NCBI GenBank assembly: GCA_024579835.1
Contig: CP102060.1
Location: forward strand, 1-64,000
Reading direction: 5' to 3'
From: Clostridiaceae bacterium HFYG-1003
GTDB lineage: Bacteria; Bacillota; Clostridia; Clostridiales; Clostridiaceae
Length of the DNA: 64,000 bases
Shown piece after piece: positions 37,018 through 45,849 of the stretch (its first letter is position 1; each line of letters opens with the position of its first letter). A model generated the notes under the pieces. The model had not been told where the DNA came from and did not search any database. It saw only the letters and a program-made list of their open reading frames with translations. Position numbers and translations under genes: made by a program.

Positions 37018-38321
37018 TCGTGATATGCCTCCTCGACATCGTTTCGGATCAGGTCTTCATAGCTTTCACGCCGCACCGCCAGCCGGCTTTTTCCCTCGTG
37101 CACCAGCACAACGGCGGGGCGGGGGAGGCGATTGTAGTTGGATGCCATGGAGTAATGGTAGGCACCGGTGCTGAAAACCGCCAGGAGTTCGCCGGCAGCC
37201 GGTTGAGGGAGGGGGATGCCGCGGATCAGGATGTCGCCGGATTCGCAGGCCTTGCCCGTTACCGTATAGACGGATTCTGCCGGGGCCTCAACCCGCTGGG
37301 CCAGGACGGCCTCGTAGCTGGCCCCGTACAGGGCGGTTCGGATATGGTCGGCCATGGAGCCGTCGACGAAGACGTAGCGGGTGCCGCCATAGGTGGCTTT
37401 GGTGCCGCCGACAGTGTAGAGGGTGACACCGGCTTCGGCGACGATGGAGCGTCCCGGCTCGATGAGGATCCGGACCGGCGGGAGACCGCGGGCTTCCAGA
37501 CCATCGGCGATGAGCTCCAGCAGCTGGGGCAGAAAGGCTTCGGGTTCCAGGGGTTCGTCGCCGCTGACGTAGCGGACGCCGAAGCCGCCGCCCAGATCCA
37601 GAACCTTGAGGGAAAGTCCCGCCCGGGACAGGTCAGCCAGATAGTTCAGCATGACCTCGGCGGCGGAGGCAAAGGAATTTGCTTCAAAGATCTGAGAGCC
37701 GATGTGGCAGTGCAGTCCTTCCAGTTCCAGGGAGGGCTGATTCGCCAGTTCCCGCAGAAACCGGGCGGTGTCAGGCTGGAACATGCTTAATCCGAATTTG
37801 GAATCATTCCGGGTCGTGCTGATGTATTCGTGGGTATGAGCTTCGATGCCCGGATTGATCCGGACCAGCACCCGCTGGCGTCGTCCGGTGCCTTCCAGGA
37901 GGTGGATCAGTCGGCTGGCCTCGGTTTCATTGTCGAGAATGATGCAGCCCACCCCTGCGTCCAGCGCCTGAGCCAGCTCCGCCTCTGACTTGTTGTTGCC
38001 GTGAAAGTAGATCCGAGAGGCATCGAAGCCGGCGGACAGTGCTGTATAGAGCTCTCCGCCGGAGACGACATCCAGCGACAGGCCTTCCGCTTCCAGGATC
38101 CGGACCATGGCCTGGCACAGGAATGCCTTGGAGGCATATAGTACTTCGCCCTCCAGCCGGGATCCGGTCATGGCCTGGCGGTATGCCTGCATTTTGCTAC
38201 GCATCCGGCCTTCGTCCATGACATAGAGCGGCGTGCCGTAGGTCCGCGCCAGCTTGCCGGCTTCCACCCCGCCCAGCACCAGTTCTCCATTGTGTTGTTC
38301 CCATCGCTGTGTCCAGTCCAT
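37014..38321 (-). CDS. lysA: Diaminopimelate decarboxylase
   Basis: 435 residues. ATG 38321 has AGGAGG 7 bp upstream; the frame is open to 38363. Fold-type III PLP enzyme: YASKAFLC holds the Schiff-base lysine near residue 60, LDLGGGFGV the phosphate loop, EPGRSIV and CESGDIL the substrate residues. It converts meso-DAP to lysine. Being first in the operon, it lies directly under riboswitch control. Confidence 0.95.
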   Translation of the reverse strand: MDWTQRWEQHNGELVLGGVEAGKLARTYGTPLYVMDEGRMRSKMQAYRQAMTGSRLEGEVLYASKAFLCQAMVRILEAEGLSLDVVSGGELYTALSAGFDASRIYFHGNNKSEAELAQALDAGVGCIILDNETEASRLIHLLEGTGRRQRVLVRINPGIEAHTHEYISTTRNDSKFGLSMFQPDTARFLRELANQPSLELEGLHCHIGSQIFEANSFASAAEVMLNYLADLSRAGLSLKVLDLGGGFGVRYVSGDEPLEPEAFLPQLLELIADGLEARGLPPVRILIEPGRSIVAEAGVTLYTVGGTKATYGGTRYVFVDGSMADHIRTALYGASYEAVLAQRVEAPAESVYTVTGKACESGDILIRGIPLPQPAAGELLAVFSTGAYHYSMASNYNRLPRPAVVLVHEGKSRLAVRRESYEDLIRNDVEEAYHE

Positions 38322-38390
38322 TGGTTTGCCTCCTCTAAAAAATCGGTAGATTGTCGATCTCATTCTGGTGGTTCAAGATCCCGGAAATAT

Positions 38391-38420
38391 AGAAAAACCG
38401 TGAGCGAATGCCCACGGTTA
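38391..38420 (-). terminator. Intrinsic terminator of the lysine riboswitch
   Basis: On the minus strand AACCGTG pairs with CACGGTT (38413-38419 with 38396-38402), followed by TTTTT. It sits between the aptamer and lysA, as expected for transcription attenuation. Confidence 0.8.
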
Positions 38421-38429
38421 TCCAATAAC

Positions 38430-38600
38430 ACCATGCAATCGCCCGACCTCGTGGAAGCGCTTCTCCGGACCATTGGGCAACGATCCGGAAACAGTGACAT
38501 GCTTGTTCAGCATGCCCCCAGCACTGATGCTTCGGCGCCAGCCCCTTTCCCTTCCGGTACTCTTAACATGGCGCAACCTCTTCTCACAAAGCGAATTCTT
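38430..38600 (-). promoter_or_regulatory. Lysine riboswitch (L-box) aptamer
   Basis: The minus strand carries the conserved L-box elements in order: AGAGGTTGCGCC, TTAAGAGTA, GGAAGGGAAAGGGG and GGCGCCGAAGC, then further helices before the terminator. Lysine binding should favour termination and shut down the whole lysA-to-deacetylase operon. Confidence 0.88.
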
Positions 38601-38611
38601 AAATTGGCACA

Positions 38612-38640
38612 AGTTTACGTTTTTACTGGAATTGTGTCAA
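38612..38640 (-). promoter_or_regulatory. Sigma-A promoter of the lysine/DAP operon
   Basis: On the minus strand TTGACA (38640-38635), a 17-bp spacer and TAAACT (38617-38612). It sits immediately upstream of the riboswitch aptamer. Confidence 0.75.
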
Positions 38641-38999
38641 TAGGTTTTCCTTGAATTGGTTGAATAATTATGAATATTGCAATTTCCGGGGAGAAGAGAC
38701 TGCGTGTAATCGATGTTCAGATTCAGGAAATATGCAGGTTGATTAATCCGAAGATTACGAGGAATGTCAATAGGTATTCAGCTCCGAAGATGGATATTTG
38801 ACTCAAAGACAAAAATGCAGCCCGCCAATCGGAGAATGGTTCCGAATGATGGGTTGCATTTTATTAGGATTAATATCATAATTATTCAGTGTGACGGACT
38901 CAAATTAAGGAAGGACGATCTGCAGACGAACCGAGTCATACGGCCAATCAATCTGCAGTCATAACCCCAGTCATTCTTCCAGATAACCTGCCGGAGGGA
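38641..38999. other. Gene-free stretch with a bidirectional hairpin
   Basis: About 360 bp without a convincing gene. It holds one strong stem, ATGCAGCCC with GGGTTGCAT (38816-38860, inner CGGA/TCCG), flanked by A-run and T-run, so it could terminate transcription in both directions. It lies upstream of the lysine operon promoter and downstream of the membrane-protein gene. Confidence 0.6.
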
Positions 39000-39626
39000 T
39001 TAGCTCATCAGCGGAACTGTTCCGTGGGTCAGGTAGAAGTTGCAGAAGAAGGCGGCGATTCCGATGATGAAGAGGACCAGGACATAGAAAAAGAAGTTGG
39101 GGACAATCCGTTTCTTTTTCAATGTGGAGGCCCGTTTGCGGAAATGATCATTGAGGTCCGCGACGAAGGCTTCGTCATAATGAATATGGTTGTCGATCTC
39201 GATCCACTTGTCGGCGTCCCGGATGATCAGGGCATTGCGGTAGTTGTTGATCTCCACTGTGCGGCTCAGCTCACTGCTGGGGAAGATTCGGTAGCTGCGG
39301 CCGGATTCCTTCAAATATTCATCCAGTTCGCGGGTCACGTCATCCAGATCCGCTCCCATCAGAATGATCTTGTCATAGGTCAGGATATAGATGTAGACCC
39401 CGAGGAAGATCAGCAGCATGGTCAGACCGATGGGTGTCATGCCTTCGCCGGAGATGGCGATGGTGAACAGGACAAAGGAGAGCAGGAAGGGAACGACATA
39501 CAAATTAACATGACTCTGATTGGTCATGTAGATGGTTTTTTTGGTTCGGTAAAAATAATAGTCGACGGCCAGAACGGCCAGCAGGACCAGAAAACTGATC
39601 AGAAGCAGGACGATGGTATGAGTCAT
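39000..39626 (-). CDS. Membrane protein of unknown function
   Basis: 208 residues from ATG 39626 (GGAG 7 bp upstream; the frame is open to 39671). Transmembrane helices at about residues 3-25, 44-62, 66-85 and 180-203 surround a cytosolic block of about 90 residues (ELDEYLKESGRSYRIFPSSEL). No family recognised. It has its own promoter and stands alone between the lysine operon and the EamA gene. Confidence 0.75.
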   Translation of the reverse strand: MTHTIVLLLISFLVLLAVLAVDYYFYRTKKTIYMTNQSHVNLYVVPFLLSFVLFTIAISGEGMTPIGLTMLLIFLGVYIYILTYDKIILMGADLDDVTRELDEYLKESGRSYRIFPSSELSRTVEINNYRNALIIRDADKWIEIDNHIHYDEAFVADLNDHFRKRASTLKKKRIVPNFFFYVLVLFIIGIAAFFCNFYLTHGTVPLMS

Positions 39627-39662
39627 TTCGGCACTCCAATCGTTGATGGTTTTTCTGTCCTC

Positions 39663-39691
39663 ATTATACAACAGGAAAAGATTGGTTCCAA
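39663..39691 (-). promoter_or_regulatory. Promoter of the 39.0-39.6 kb membrane-protein gene
   Basis: On the minus strand TTGGAA (39691-39686), a 17-bp spacer and TATAAT (39668-39663), 37 bp before the chosen ATG. Confidence 0.65.
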
Positions 39692-39713
39692 TGATTCGAA
39701 AATTCGCAGTTTC

Positions 39714-39840
39714 AGGGAATTCAGGTTATTTGAGTAATTCAGGTTATTAGGAGAATCCAGGAATCCAGGAATCCAGGAATTCAGGAATCGGGAATCGGGA
39801 ATTCAGACATTCGGGATTATGGGAATTCGGATTTCCTGGA
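39714..39840. repeat. Degenerate 8-bp tandem repeat array
   Basis: GAATCCAG occurs three times in a row (39753-39776), followed by GAATTCAG, GAATCGGG and further variants to about 39806, with looser copies (AATTCAGG) on both sides. Non-coding, located between divergent genes. Confidence 0.75.
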
Positions 39841-40032
39841 ATAGGAGGGATTTGGAAAATCTGGGAAAAGTTAATATCCGGATAGGGAGATACTCTGAAT
39901 TGGGAAATTTCTGGATTTGCCGGATTTCATTTGGCAAGACCCAGGCTCACCGGTTCCGACTGGTGGTATGATGATTAATAGAACGAAAGAGGTCAGGACA
40001 TTGGCCGGAAACGGAGTCCGGCCGGGGGGTAG

Positions 40033-40983
40033 ATGATGAAGCAGCGCAGCTTAAGTTTGAGGGATTTTTTACTGATTTTGATTGTGGTGATTTTATGGGG
40101 CTGTAATTTTGTGGCGATCAAGATCGGCCTGTCCGGTTTTCCTCCGCTATTTCTGGTCGGAGTTCGGTTTCTGCTGGTCTTCTTTCCGGCCTGCCTGTGG
40201 ATTAAACGACCCAATCTGCCGTGGCAGTATCTTTTCAGGTATGGTTTCTTTATGGGCATTGCGCAGTTTGGCTTCCTGTTTTACGCCATACAGATCGGGA
40301 TGCCGGCCGGCATTGCTTCGGTACTGATTCAGGCTCAGGTCATGTTTGGACTGCCCCTGGCAGCGCTCCTGCTTCATGAGAAAATCACCCGGATCCAGAT
40401 CGGGGGAATCCTCTTGTCAGTGTTCGGCGTCCTCTATCTGGGCGGCGTGTTCCAGAGCGACCGGACTCTGCCGCTGCTGCCGTTTTTCCTGGTGATCCTG
40501 GCTGCGGCCAGCTTCGGTGTGTCGAATGTGGTCTATCGCCAGATCGCCGAGTACAACATCAAACAGGGCAAACGCACCAGTTCTCTGGAAGTTCTGGTGT
40601 GGTCCTCGCTCTTCATTCCGCTTCCCATGTTCGCTTTGTCAGCTGTCCTGGAAACTCCGCAGGTGGTCTTCAACGCCGTGATGCAGCTGAAAGCACCCGC
40701 TCTCCTGTCCCTGGCCTACATGGTGATCCTGTCCACTTTCATAGCCTATGGCCTCTGGGCCAGCCTCATTGGGAAATATTCTGCTTCCCTCGTGTCGCCC
40801 TTCTCCCTGCTGGTTCCGCTGGTCGGAGTCCTGGCCTCCGTCACGCTGCTCCACGAAACGCTGGACACCAGACAGATCACCGGAATGGTCATCACCATCG
40901 CCGGCCTTGCCCTGGCCAATCTGGGCACTCGCCTGGTCAGCCTCTGGTCCAGCCACTCTCAGAAGGAACACCCCGCCCATTAA
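40033..40983 (+). CDS. EamA/DMT-family transporter
   Basis: 316 residues with ten hydrophobic helices in two repeated halves of five, each ending in a short Leu/Ala-rich helix (for example ITGMVITIAGLALANLG), the EamA drug/metabolite transporter pattern. It probably exports a small metabolite or amino acid; substrate unknown. GGGGGG precedes the ATG. It is followed by a strong terminator, so it is monocistronic. Confidence 0.88.
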   Translation: MMKQRSLSLRDFLLILIVVILWGCNFVAIKIGLSGFPPLFLVGVRFLLVFFPACLWIKRPNLPWQYLFRYGFFMGIAQFGFLFYAIQIGMPAGIASVLIQAQVMFGLPLAALLLHEKITRIQIGGILLSVFGVLYLGGVFQSDRTLPLLPFFLVILAAASFGVSNVVYRQIAEYNIKQGKRTSSLEVLVWSSLFIPLPMFALSAVLETPQVVFNAVMQLKAPALLSLAYMVILSTFIAYGLWASLIGKYSASLVSPFSLLVPLVGVLASVTLLHETLDTRQITGMVITIAGLALANLGTRLVSLWSSHSQKEHPAH

Positions 40984-41020
40984 TCTCATGCCTGTAAGAT
41001 ATAAATACTGATCTTGTGAT

Positions 41021-41066
41021 AAAAGCGCCTGAAGCGGTTGTAAACTGCTCCAGGCGCTTTTTCTGC
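41021..41066. terminator. Terminator after the EamA transporter
   Basis: AAAAGCGCCTG pairs with CAGGCGCTTTTT across a 20-nt loop, with T-runs on both strands. Confidence 0.85.
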
Positions 41067-41311
41067 GATTCAGTGTGCCAGTGCGCTGGCAAACAAGCCG
41101 CATAGAATGAATCGGTTCAAAAAAGTTAGGAATAGATATTAATTCAGCATTTTGGGGACCGTAATGGGGTTAATAATTATTATAATTAAAGGTTCTTTTT
41201 TAAGAAAAATGTCCATATAATAACATACAATTGAGCTGTAGAAAGAAGTGAATATATGGTGCGAAAAGTTGAAATGATCACAGTTCATTAAATGGCAGAG
41301 GAGCGAGTGAA

Positions 41312-41860
41312 ATGACATTAGCAGGTATTAATCAAATGGGGCGCAGGAACAGGTATCGAGGCGAAGCAATCGTACCGCCGGTTATCGAAGACATTCTGCG
41401 AAGGCTTAATGACAGGATATCGGAAGGATTGGAAGGTTGTGTCCGAAAAAATCCAGTTATCGATGATGCTCGGATGTCGGACGGATTGGATGAGGCTGAT
41501 CCGGATCGTATCGTCGATGATGTTTGGACTGAAACGGACCAAATCCATCGTCAGGGCAATGGATCCCCTTCCGTTGATGGATTCAATATGATTCCATCTT
41601 CATCCAATCGGCGGGGATGCACCGAGCTCCTTGTCACCTTCTGCTTTCAGAATGACAGCTTTGAAAAACGACTGCTTGAAAGCCTTGATCATGTTTCCAA
41701 GCACTGCAGGAATACGAAAGATATCTATTTCATCACCACGAAATGGAACTCAGCGATTTTTGAAAAATATGACGGCTATCTGGAAATGGTGAGGGATACC
41801 CCGTTGAACATCGTATTCATATACGTAGGTAAAGAAGGCTTTGTGTGGATGCCCGAATAG
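41312..41860 (+). CDS. Hypothetical protein
   Basis: 182 residues with an N-terminal basic segment (GRRNRYRGEAIVPPVIEDILRRL) and a C-terminal compact block (TELLVTFCFQNDSFEKRLLE to the end) that looks folded, with beta strands ending IVFIYVGKEGFVWMPE. No family recognised. GAGGAG lies 9 bp before the ATG. The 245 bp upstream hold two TATAAT boxes (41181 and 41216) with weak -35s. Confidence 0.6.
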   Translation: MTLAGINQMGRRNRYRGEAIVPPVIEDILRRLNDRISEGLEGCVRKNPVIDDARMSDGLDEADPDRIVDDVWTETDQIHRQGNGSPSVDGFNMIPSSSNRRGCTELLVTFCFQNDSFEKRLLESLDHVSKHCRNTKDIYFITTKWNSAIFEKYDGYLEMVRDTPLNIVFIYVGKEGFVWMPE

Positions 41861-41970
41861 GCAATGTATCACTGAATGGATTCCCGGGATCGGTACTTGA
41901 ACGGCAGCCGCTCCCATGATTTTGTGGAATATTAGTAATAGATACTACACCATGACAGGAGGGAAGGAGA

Positions 41971-42312
41971 ATGACAGGAACCAGTCAACAGCCATCGGAA
42001 TCAAACGGGATCGAAGAAGAAAATGTCTGGGATGATTCCAGCAGCTTTGCGGTGCAGGAGGATTGTCTGCCCGATGGCCGAAGCTTTCAGGCAGAAATGT
42101 GGGGAGAAGCGGGATATACCTTTCTGACCTACCGGTTCCCCGTTCAGGGTTTGGAACAGTACTCGAAAAGCCAGGTTGTCGATTATCTTGAAACACAGGG
42201 TGTCCCTATCGATCCTGAGAAATTCCCCGTAGACAACATTCAGCTGCTGCCGAATCATAAAAACAGCGATTTACTGGAATTGACCCTGACCATTGGTGAA
42301 AGCGATGACTGA
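41971..42312 (+). CDS. Hypothetical acidic protein
   Basis: 113 residues, acidic, with an ordered-looking segment (FQAEMWGEAGYTFLTYRF) and a C-terminal LLELTLTIGESDD. AGGAGGGAAGGAG precedes the ATG closely. Its stop overlaps the next gene by 8 bp, so the two are translated together. No family recognised. Confidence 0.65.
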   Translation: MTGTSQQPSESNGIEEENVWDDSSSFAVQEDCLPDGRSFQAEMWGEAGYTFLTYRFPVQGLEQYSKSQVVDYLETQGVPIDPEKFPVDNIQLLPNHKNSDLLELTLTIGESDD

Positions 42313-42772
42313 GGCAGAGCTTAACCAGATGAAGCATCAGAAGGTATGTGAGTTAAGCCTGACGGGAACTCCAGAGCAGATCAACTCGCTCCTGGATGAG
42401 GGGTATGAGGTCACAGGCATCGTGCCGATTCATCAGACTTCCGGCGGCGCCATCTATACCAGAACCAGAGGCAATTATGTTCTGAAAGTACTGGTGCTCC
42501 TCTCGCCCTCTGATCGCCGGACCCGAATGGAATTTAAATTAGTCACCCGGAACAACGGATACACCAATGAGTTCAACAAGCTGCTGGAATCCCGGAACGA
42601 GCTAGGCTATTGGGCCCGATTTGTCCTGCCGCTGGATGTCTTCCTGGATCCGGAAGCCCGTGCCGGAATCGGGAAGGGGACGTATGGATTTGCCGTTTTT
42701 TTCATTAAGGACCAGGAAACCGAAGAGAGGGCCCAGACTGAGTCAGGGATGAGAGCACAAGGCCCGGAATGA
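42305..42772 (+). CDS. Hypothetical protein, coupled to the preceding gene
   Basis: 155 residues from ATG 42305; TTG 42293 and GTG 42296 are alternatives. Contains LNSLLDEGYEVTGIVPIHQ and a central strand-rich part (GNYVLKVLVLLSPS). Function unknown. The ATGACTGA overlap with the upstream stop points to a two-gene unit. Confidence 0.65.
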   Translation: MTEAELNQMKHQKVCELSLTGTPEQINSLLDEGYEVTGIVPIHQTSGGAIYTRTRGNYVLKVLVLLSPSDRRTRMEFKLVTRNNGYTNEFNKLLESRNELGYWARFVLPLDVFLDPEARAGIGKGTYGFAVFFIKDQETEERAQTESGMRAQGPE

Positions 42773-42825
42773 AGAGCTGGACTGATGTGCCGGGTAATAA
42801 TCAAAAAGAATCGAAGGGGGTAACT

Positions 42826-43122
42826 ATGGATTATCGTGTGGATAATGAGACGCTGCTGCAATGGTTGGAAGAAGGGAAAGAAAAAGGTGCTTCTCACTGC
42901 CTGATCGTGTGCGATACATGGGACTATGCCGAGGGATTCGAAGACTTTCCGGTATACGTGATGCCCGATGAGAATGTCGATGTTATCAAAAAGAAATATC
43001 CTCGCGGCGGAATCGAAGTGTTCGTGGCACAATTCGATCTGACCCATAATCTGAAAGAACAGGCCGGCAGCTACGATCGAAATACAGGCTTCAAGTATGG
43101 AGACCGTTTGTTTGACATTTAG
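42826..43122 (+). CDS. Hypothetical protein
   Basis: 98 residues from ATG 42826, which has GAAGGGGG 5 bp upstream; the frame is open back to 42769. The sequence SHCLIVCDTWDYAEGFEDFP followed by FGxR-like and FKYGDRLFDI elements suggests a small alpha/beta fold. No family named. Likely the last gene of the 41.9-43.1 kb unit. Confidence 0.65.
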   Translation: MDYRVDNETLLQWLEEGKEKGASHCLIVCDTWDYAEGFEDFPVYVMPDENVDVIKKKYPRGGIEVFVAQFDLTHNLKEQAGSYDRNTGFKYGDRLFDI

Positions 43123-43156
43123 GTACTGAGTCGGAGAGAAAAGAGGGATTCAAGAC

Positions 43157-43184
43157 ACTACCAGGGAAGACGATCCCTGGTAGT
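43157..43184. terminator. 11-bp perfect hairpin after the small-gene cluster
   Basis: ACTACCAGGGA, loop AGACGA, TCCCTGGTAGT. It has no T-run, so it may act with another factor or protect the 3' end. Confidence 0.5.
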
Positions 43185-43267
43185 ATTGAACTGCGGAATA
43201 ACCTGAAGCAAATGAACGTGTTTTGTGGATAGAATCTAATCAAATGTCAAATGGCTGAGGAGACAGA

Positions 43268-44206
43268 ATGAACTACGATATTATCGGGGATGTGCATGGC
43301 AGGTATGATGACCTGGTGGAATTGTTGAAGAAGCTTGGGTACAGAGAATCAAGCAAGGGATGGCATAAGTCTGGGCATATGGCGATCTTTCTGGGGGATC
43401 TGGTCGATGGCGGTCTGCAACAGGTGAAGACCGTGAACTTAGTTCGAAGGATGGTCGAACATAATGATGCCCATTGCATCATGGGAAATCATGAATTCAA
43501 TGCCATCGCCTGGGAAACCCCGGATCCGGAGGAACCAGGAGAATTTCTCAGAAAACACACTTCACAAAATCAAGAACAGCACCAAGCTTTTCTGAACGAG
43601 GTAGTGAACCAGCCAATCCATGGGGAGCTGATCCAGTGGTTCAAGACACTGCCACTTTGGATGGATTTTGGCCAGTTCCGGGTTATCCATGCCTGCTGGC
43701 ATGAGCCCTCAATGACCAGGTTGAAGCAGAATAATATCTCTAAAGAAGGATGTCTGCATGGGGTGCAATGGATCAATAGCTCACGAAACGGTCATCCGGA
43801 CTTCATTGCGGTTGAAATGCTCTGCAAAGGACCGGAAGTGAAACTGCCGGAAAATTATTCCATATTGGATCGGAAAAAGAATAAGCGGAAGCAGATGCGA
43901 ATCAAATGGTGGGGGGATGACTTCAAATCCTACCGTGAGGCAGCCCTGATCCCCAGCCCGCAGATGGATAAGATTCCGGATGCTCCCCTGGTGAATCGAC
44001 CGGATTTCATCCCATATATAGGACCACCAGTCTTTTTTGGCCATTATGGTCTCCTGGGTCAACCGGAGCTGTTCTCAGAGAAAATCGCCTGTGTAGATTT
44101 CAGCCATGAGGACAGAAAGCTTCTTACTGCCTACCAGTGGGGTGGGGAAGATACTCTAATACAAAACAACATCATATACATTGAACCGAACGAAAGTTAT
44201 GAGTAA
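43268..44206 (+). CDS. Calcineurin-like metallophosphoesterase
   Basis: 312 residues. PPP-type motifs are in order: GDVHGRYDD at 7-15, GDLVDGG near 47 (GDxxDRG variant), GNHEFNAIAW near 77, and IHACWHEPS near 142. The family includes bis(5'-nucleosyl)-tetraphosphatases and Ser/Thr protein phosphatases. The missing Arg of GDxxDRG leaves the substrate open. GAGGAGACAGA precedes the ATG. Confidence 0.85.
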   Translation: MNYDIIGDVHGRYDDLVELLKKLGYRESSKGWHKSGHMAIFLGDLVDGGLQQVKTVNLVRRMVEHNDAHCIMGNHEFNAIAWETPDPEEPGEFLRKHTSQNQEQHQAFLNEVVNQPIHGELIQWFKTLPLWMDFGQFRVIHACWHEPSMTRLKQNNISKEGCLHGVQWINSSRNGHPDFIAVEMLCKGPEVKLPENYSILDRKKNKRKQMRIKWWGDDFKSYREAALIPSPQMDKIPDAPLVNRPDFIPYIGPPVFFGHYGLLGQPELFSEKIACVDFSHEDRKLLTAYQWGGEDTLIQNNIIYIEPNESYE

Positions 44207-44328
44207 TTCTCAGGAAGAATGATCGATCCAAAGAAAACATCGATTTATGATATGTTACACAGAAGATGATGATTTGTGACTATGGGCGAAATATCTTATC
44301 AAGTGTTGTATTTTTTAGGGGGATTTAA

Positions 44329-45651
44329 ATGAAACGTTTATTCTCAGCAACGTGTATATTTTTTATAGCTTCATCACTATTTTCAGGGTGTTCAGCAGCA
44401 CCGAAATCAACACAACAAACTCCAAGCGAGACGCCAGAACATCAGTTATATCTTGATATTGCCTTCGAGTCGAATCTTCTCATGAGCAAGTATGATGTAG
44501 ATGTTTTTCTGGATGATACCCAAATAGGATCGATCAAACACGGTGAAAACTTTACTAAGACCTGTTCAGCAAAAGAGGGGGAGCATCAATTAATTTTCTA
44601 TAAAGACGGCGATCAATCCATAAAAGGGTCAACCCCAATTTCGGTATCTGAAGAAGCGACCTTCAAATGCACCATACATGCCAGTGGATCAGAAATCAAA
44701 ATTGATGCAATCCAGATGCTCGACTCAATAGTTGGTTCTTCTATCAAGATGGACAATGCCAGTGGATTGAACCTGCAGGAAGTGCTTGATATGTTGAGCG
44801 CCAAGGGTTTTGTGAATGTCCAGTCTAAGGCTGAGGACGGAGATTCAATCTGGGATAATTCAAATTGGACAGTCATTCATCAAAATGTGGAGCCAGGAAA
44901 AGAAATCGACAAGAATGAAGCGATTATACTGACCTGCATTAAGACAGAGGGCTATTTGAACAATATGTTTGCCGGAATGTCTATTGCGGAAGCCAGAGCC
45001 AAAGCGCAGGAACTGGGATATTCGAAGGTTACATTTGAAAATACAGATTCATATGCAGATGTTACATCCCAGGTGGAAACAATGTCCAAGGAGGATGCAA
45101 AGCACTGGTTGGTCGAAAAGGTCAAAGAATCCTCTTCGGATAAAAAAATAATTATTGTCTCAATAAAATCAGATCAGCAAACTGATCTCACTGTTCCTGA
45201 ACCAGTCGTTGATAATCCGCAGGAACCGGCTACCCAACCCCAAACGGAAACGAATGCTTCCTCCCAATCCGGGGCGATTATAACGGTTAAGAACAATAAA
45301 GAGTTCAGCAAAATCATGAAGGGTGACGATTTAACCTTAAACCGGGCTTTTACAGAAAAATATATGGGAAGGACTATCGAGTTTGATGGTAACATAGCTT
45401 ATCTATCTCTTCATGGCAGCTATAAAACAAGGTGGGATTTTTTGATCCATGCATGGGATTATAGTGAGGACTCAGTGACAGGAGCTCATTTTCAATTCAG
45501 AGATTGTGGAATTAATGATCTTCATATAACAGGTGATGATACTTCCAGGGATATCGAGATGGGTCAAAACATCCATGTCATTGCAAAAATTGTGGGTTAT
45601 ACAAACGGAGACCTGATTTTACTGGAACCAATCTCAATTTCATTTAGATAG
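44329..45651 (+). CDS. Lipoprotein with PASTA-like repeats and a DUF4839 domain
   Basis: 440 residues. A lipoprotein signal ends in the lipobox LFSGC (Cys at about 20). Residues about 28-120 form a beta-rich block. Two PASTA-like repeats follow (about 145-205 and 212-275; NLQEVLDMLSAKGFVNVQ and MSIAEARAKAQELGYSKV), then a Pro/Thr linker and a C-terminal DUF4839-type domain (about 320-440, YMGRTIEFDGNIAYLSLHG). It should be anchored on the outer face of the membrane. PASTA folds can bind cell-wall fragments, but the role here is unknown. Confidence 0.82.
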   Translation: MKRLFSATCIFFIASSLFSGCSAAPKSTQQTPSETPEHQLYLDIAFESNLLMSKYDVDVFLDDTQIGSIKHGENFTKTCSAKEGEHQLIFYKDGDQSIKGSTPISVSEEATFKCTIHASGSEIKIDAIQMLDSIVGSSIKMDNASGLNLQEVLDMLSAKGFVNVQSKAEDGDSIWDNSNWTVIHQNVEPGKEIDKNEAIILTCIKTEGYLNNMFAGMSIAEARAKAQELGYSKVTFENTDSYADVTSQVETMSKEDAKHWLVEKVKESSSDKKIIIVSIKSDQQTDLTVPEPVVDNPQEPATQPQTETNASSQSGAIITVKNNKEFSKIMKGDDLTLNRAFTEKYMGRTIEFDGNIAYLSLHGSYKTRWDFLIHAWDYSEDSVTGAHFQFRDCGINDLHITGDDTSRDIEMGQNIHVIAKIVGYTNGDLILLEPISISFR

Positions 45652-45723
45652 ACAATGGTGGAAATGGATCGAAAAGGGCAGTAACTTAGGAGTTAAGCAA
45701 CCTAATTGCATCATTAATACCGG

Positions 45724-45769
45724 AGCAGTAACTTTCCCCGAACCTGATCAGATCGGAGGAGTTGCTGCT
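45724..45769 (+). terminator. Hairpin after the lipoprotein gene
   Basis: AGCAGTAACT (45724-45733) pairs with AGTTGCTGCT (45760-45769), followed by TCTTGTGATTT. Confidence 0.5.
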
Positions 45770-45814
45770 TCTTGTGATTTCATGACCCTCATGGATGCAT
45801 AGAAGATCAGTCCA

Positions 45815-45843
45815 TTGACAAAACGGGTGAGATCTGACATATT
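45815..45843 (+). promoter_or_regulatory. Sigma-A promoter of the proS T-box leader
   Basis: TTGACA (45815-45820), a 17-bp spacer and CATATT (45838-45843). Confidence 0.75.
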
Positions 45844-45849
45844 TAGGAG

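Noticed and set aside
39714-39840. CRISPR array
   Set aside because: Units are about 8 bp with no spacers and no cas genes nearby, so it is a simple tandem repeat.
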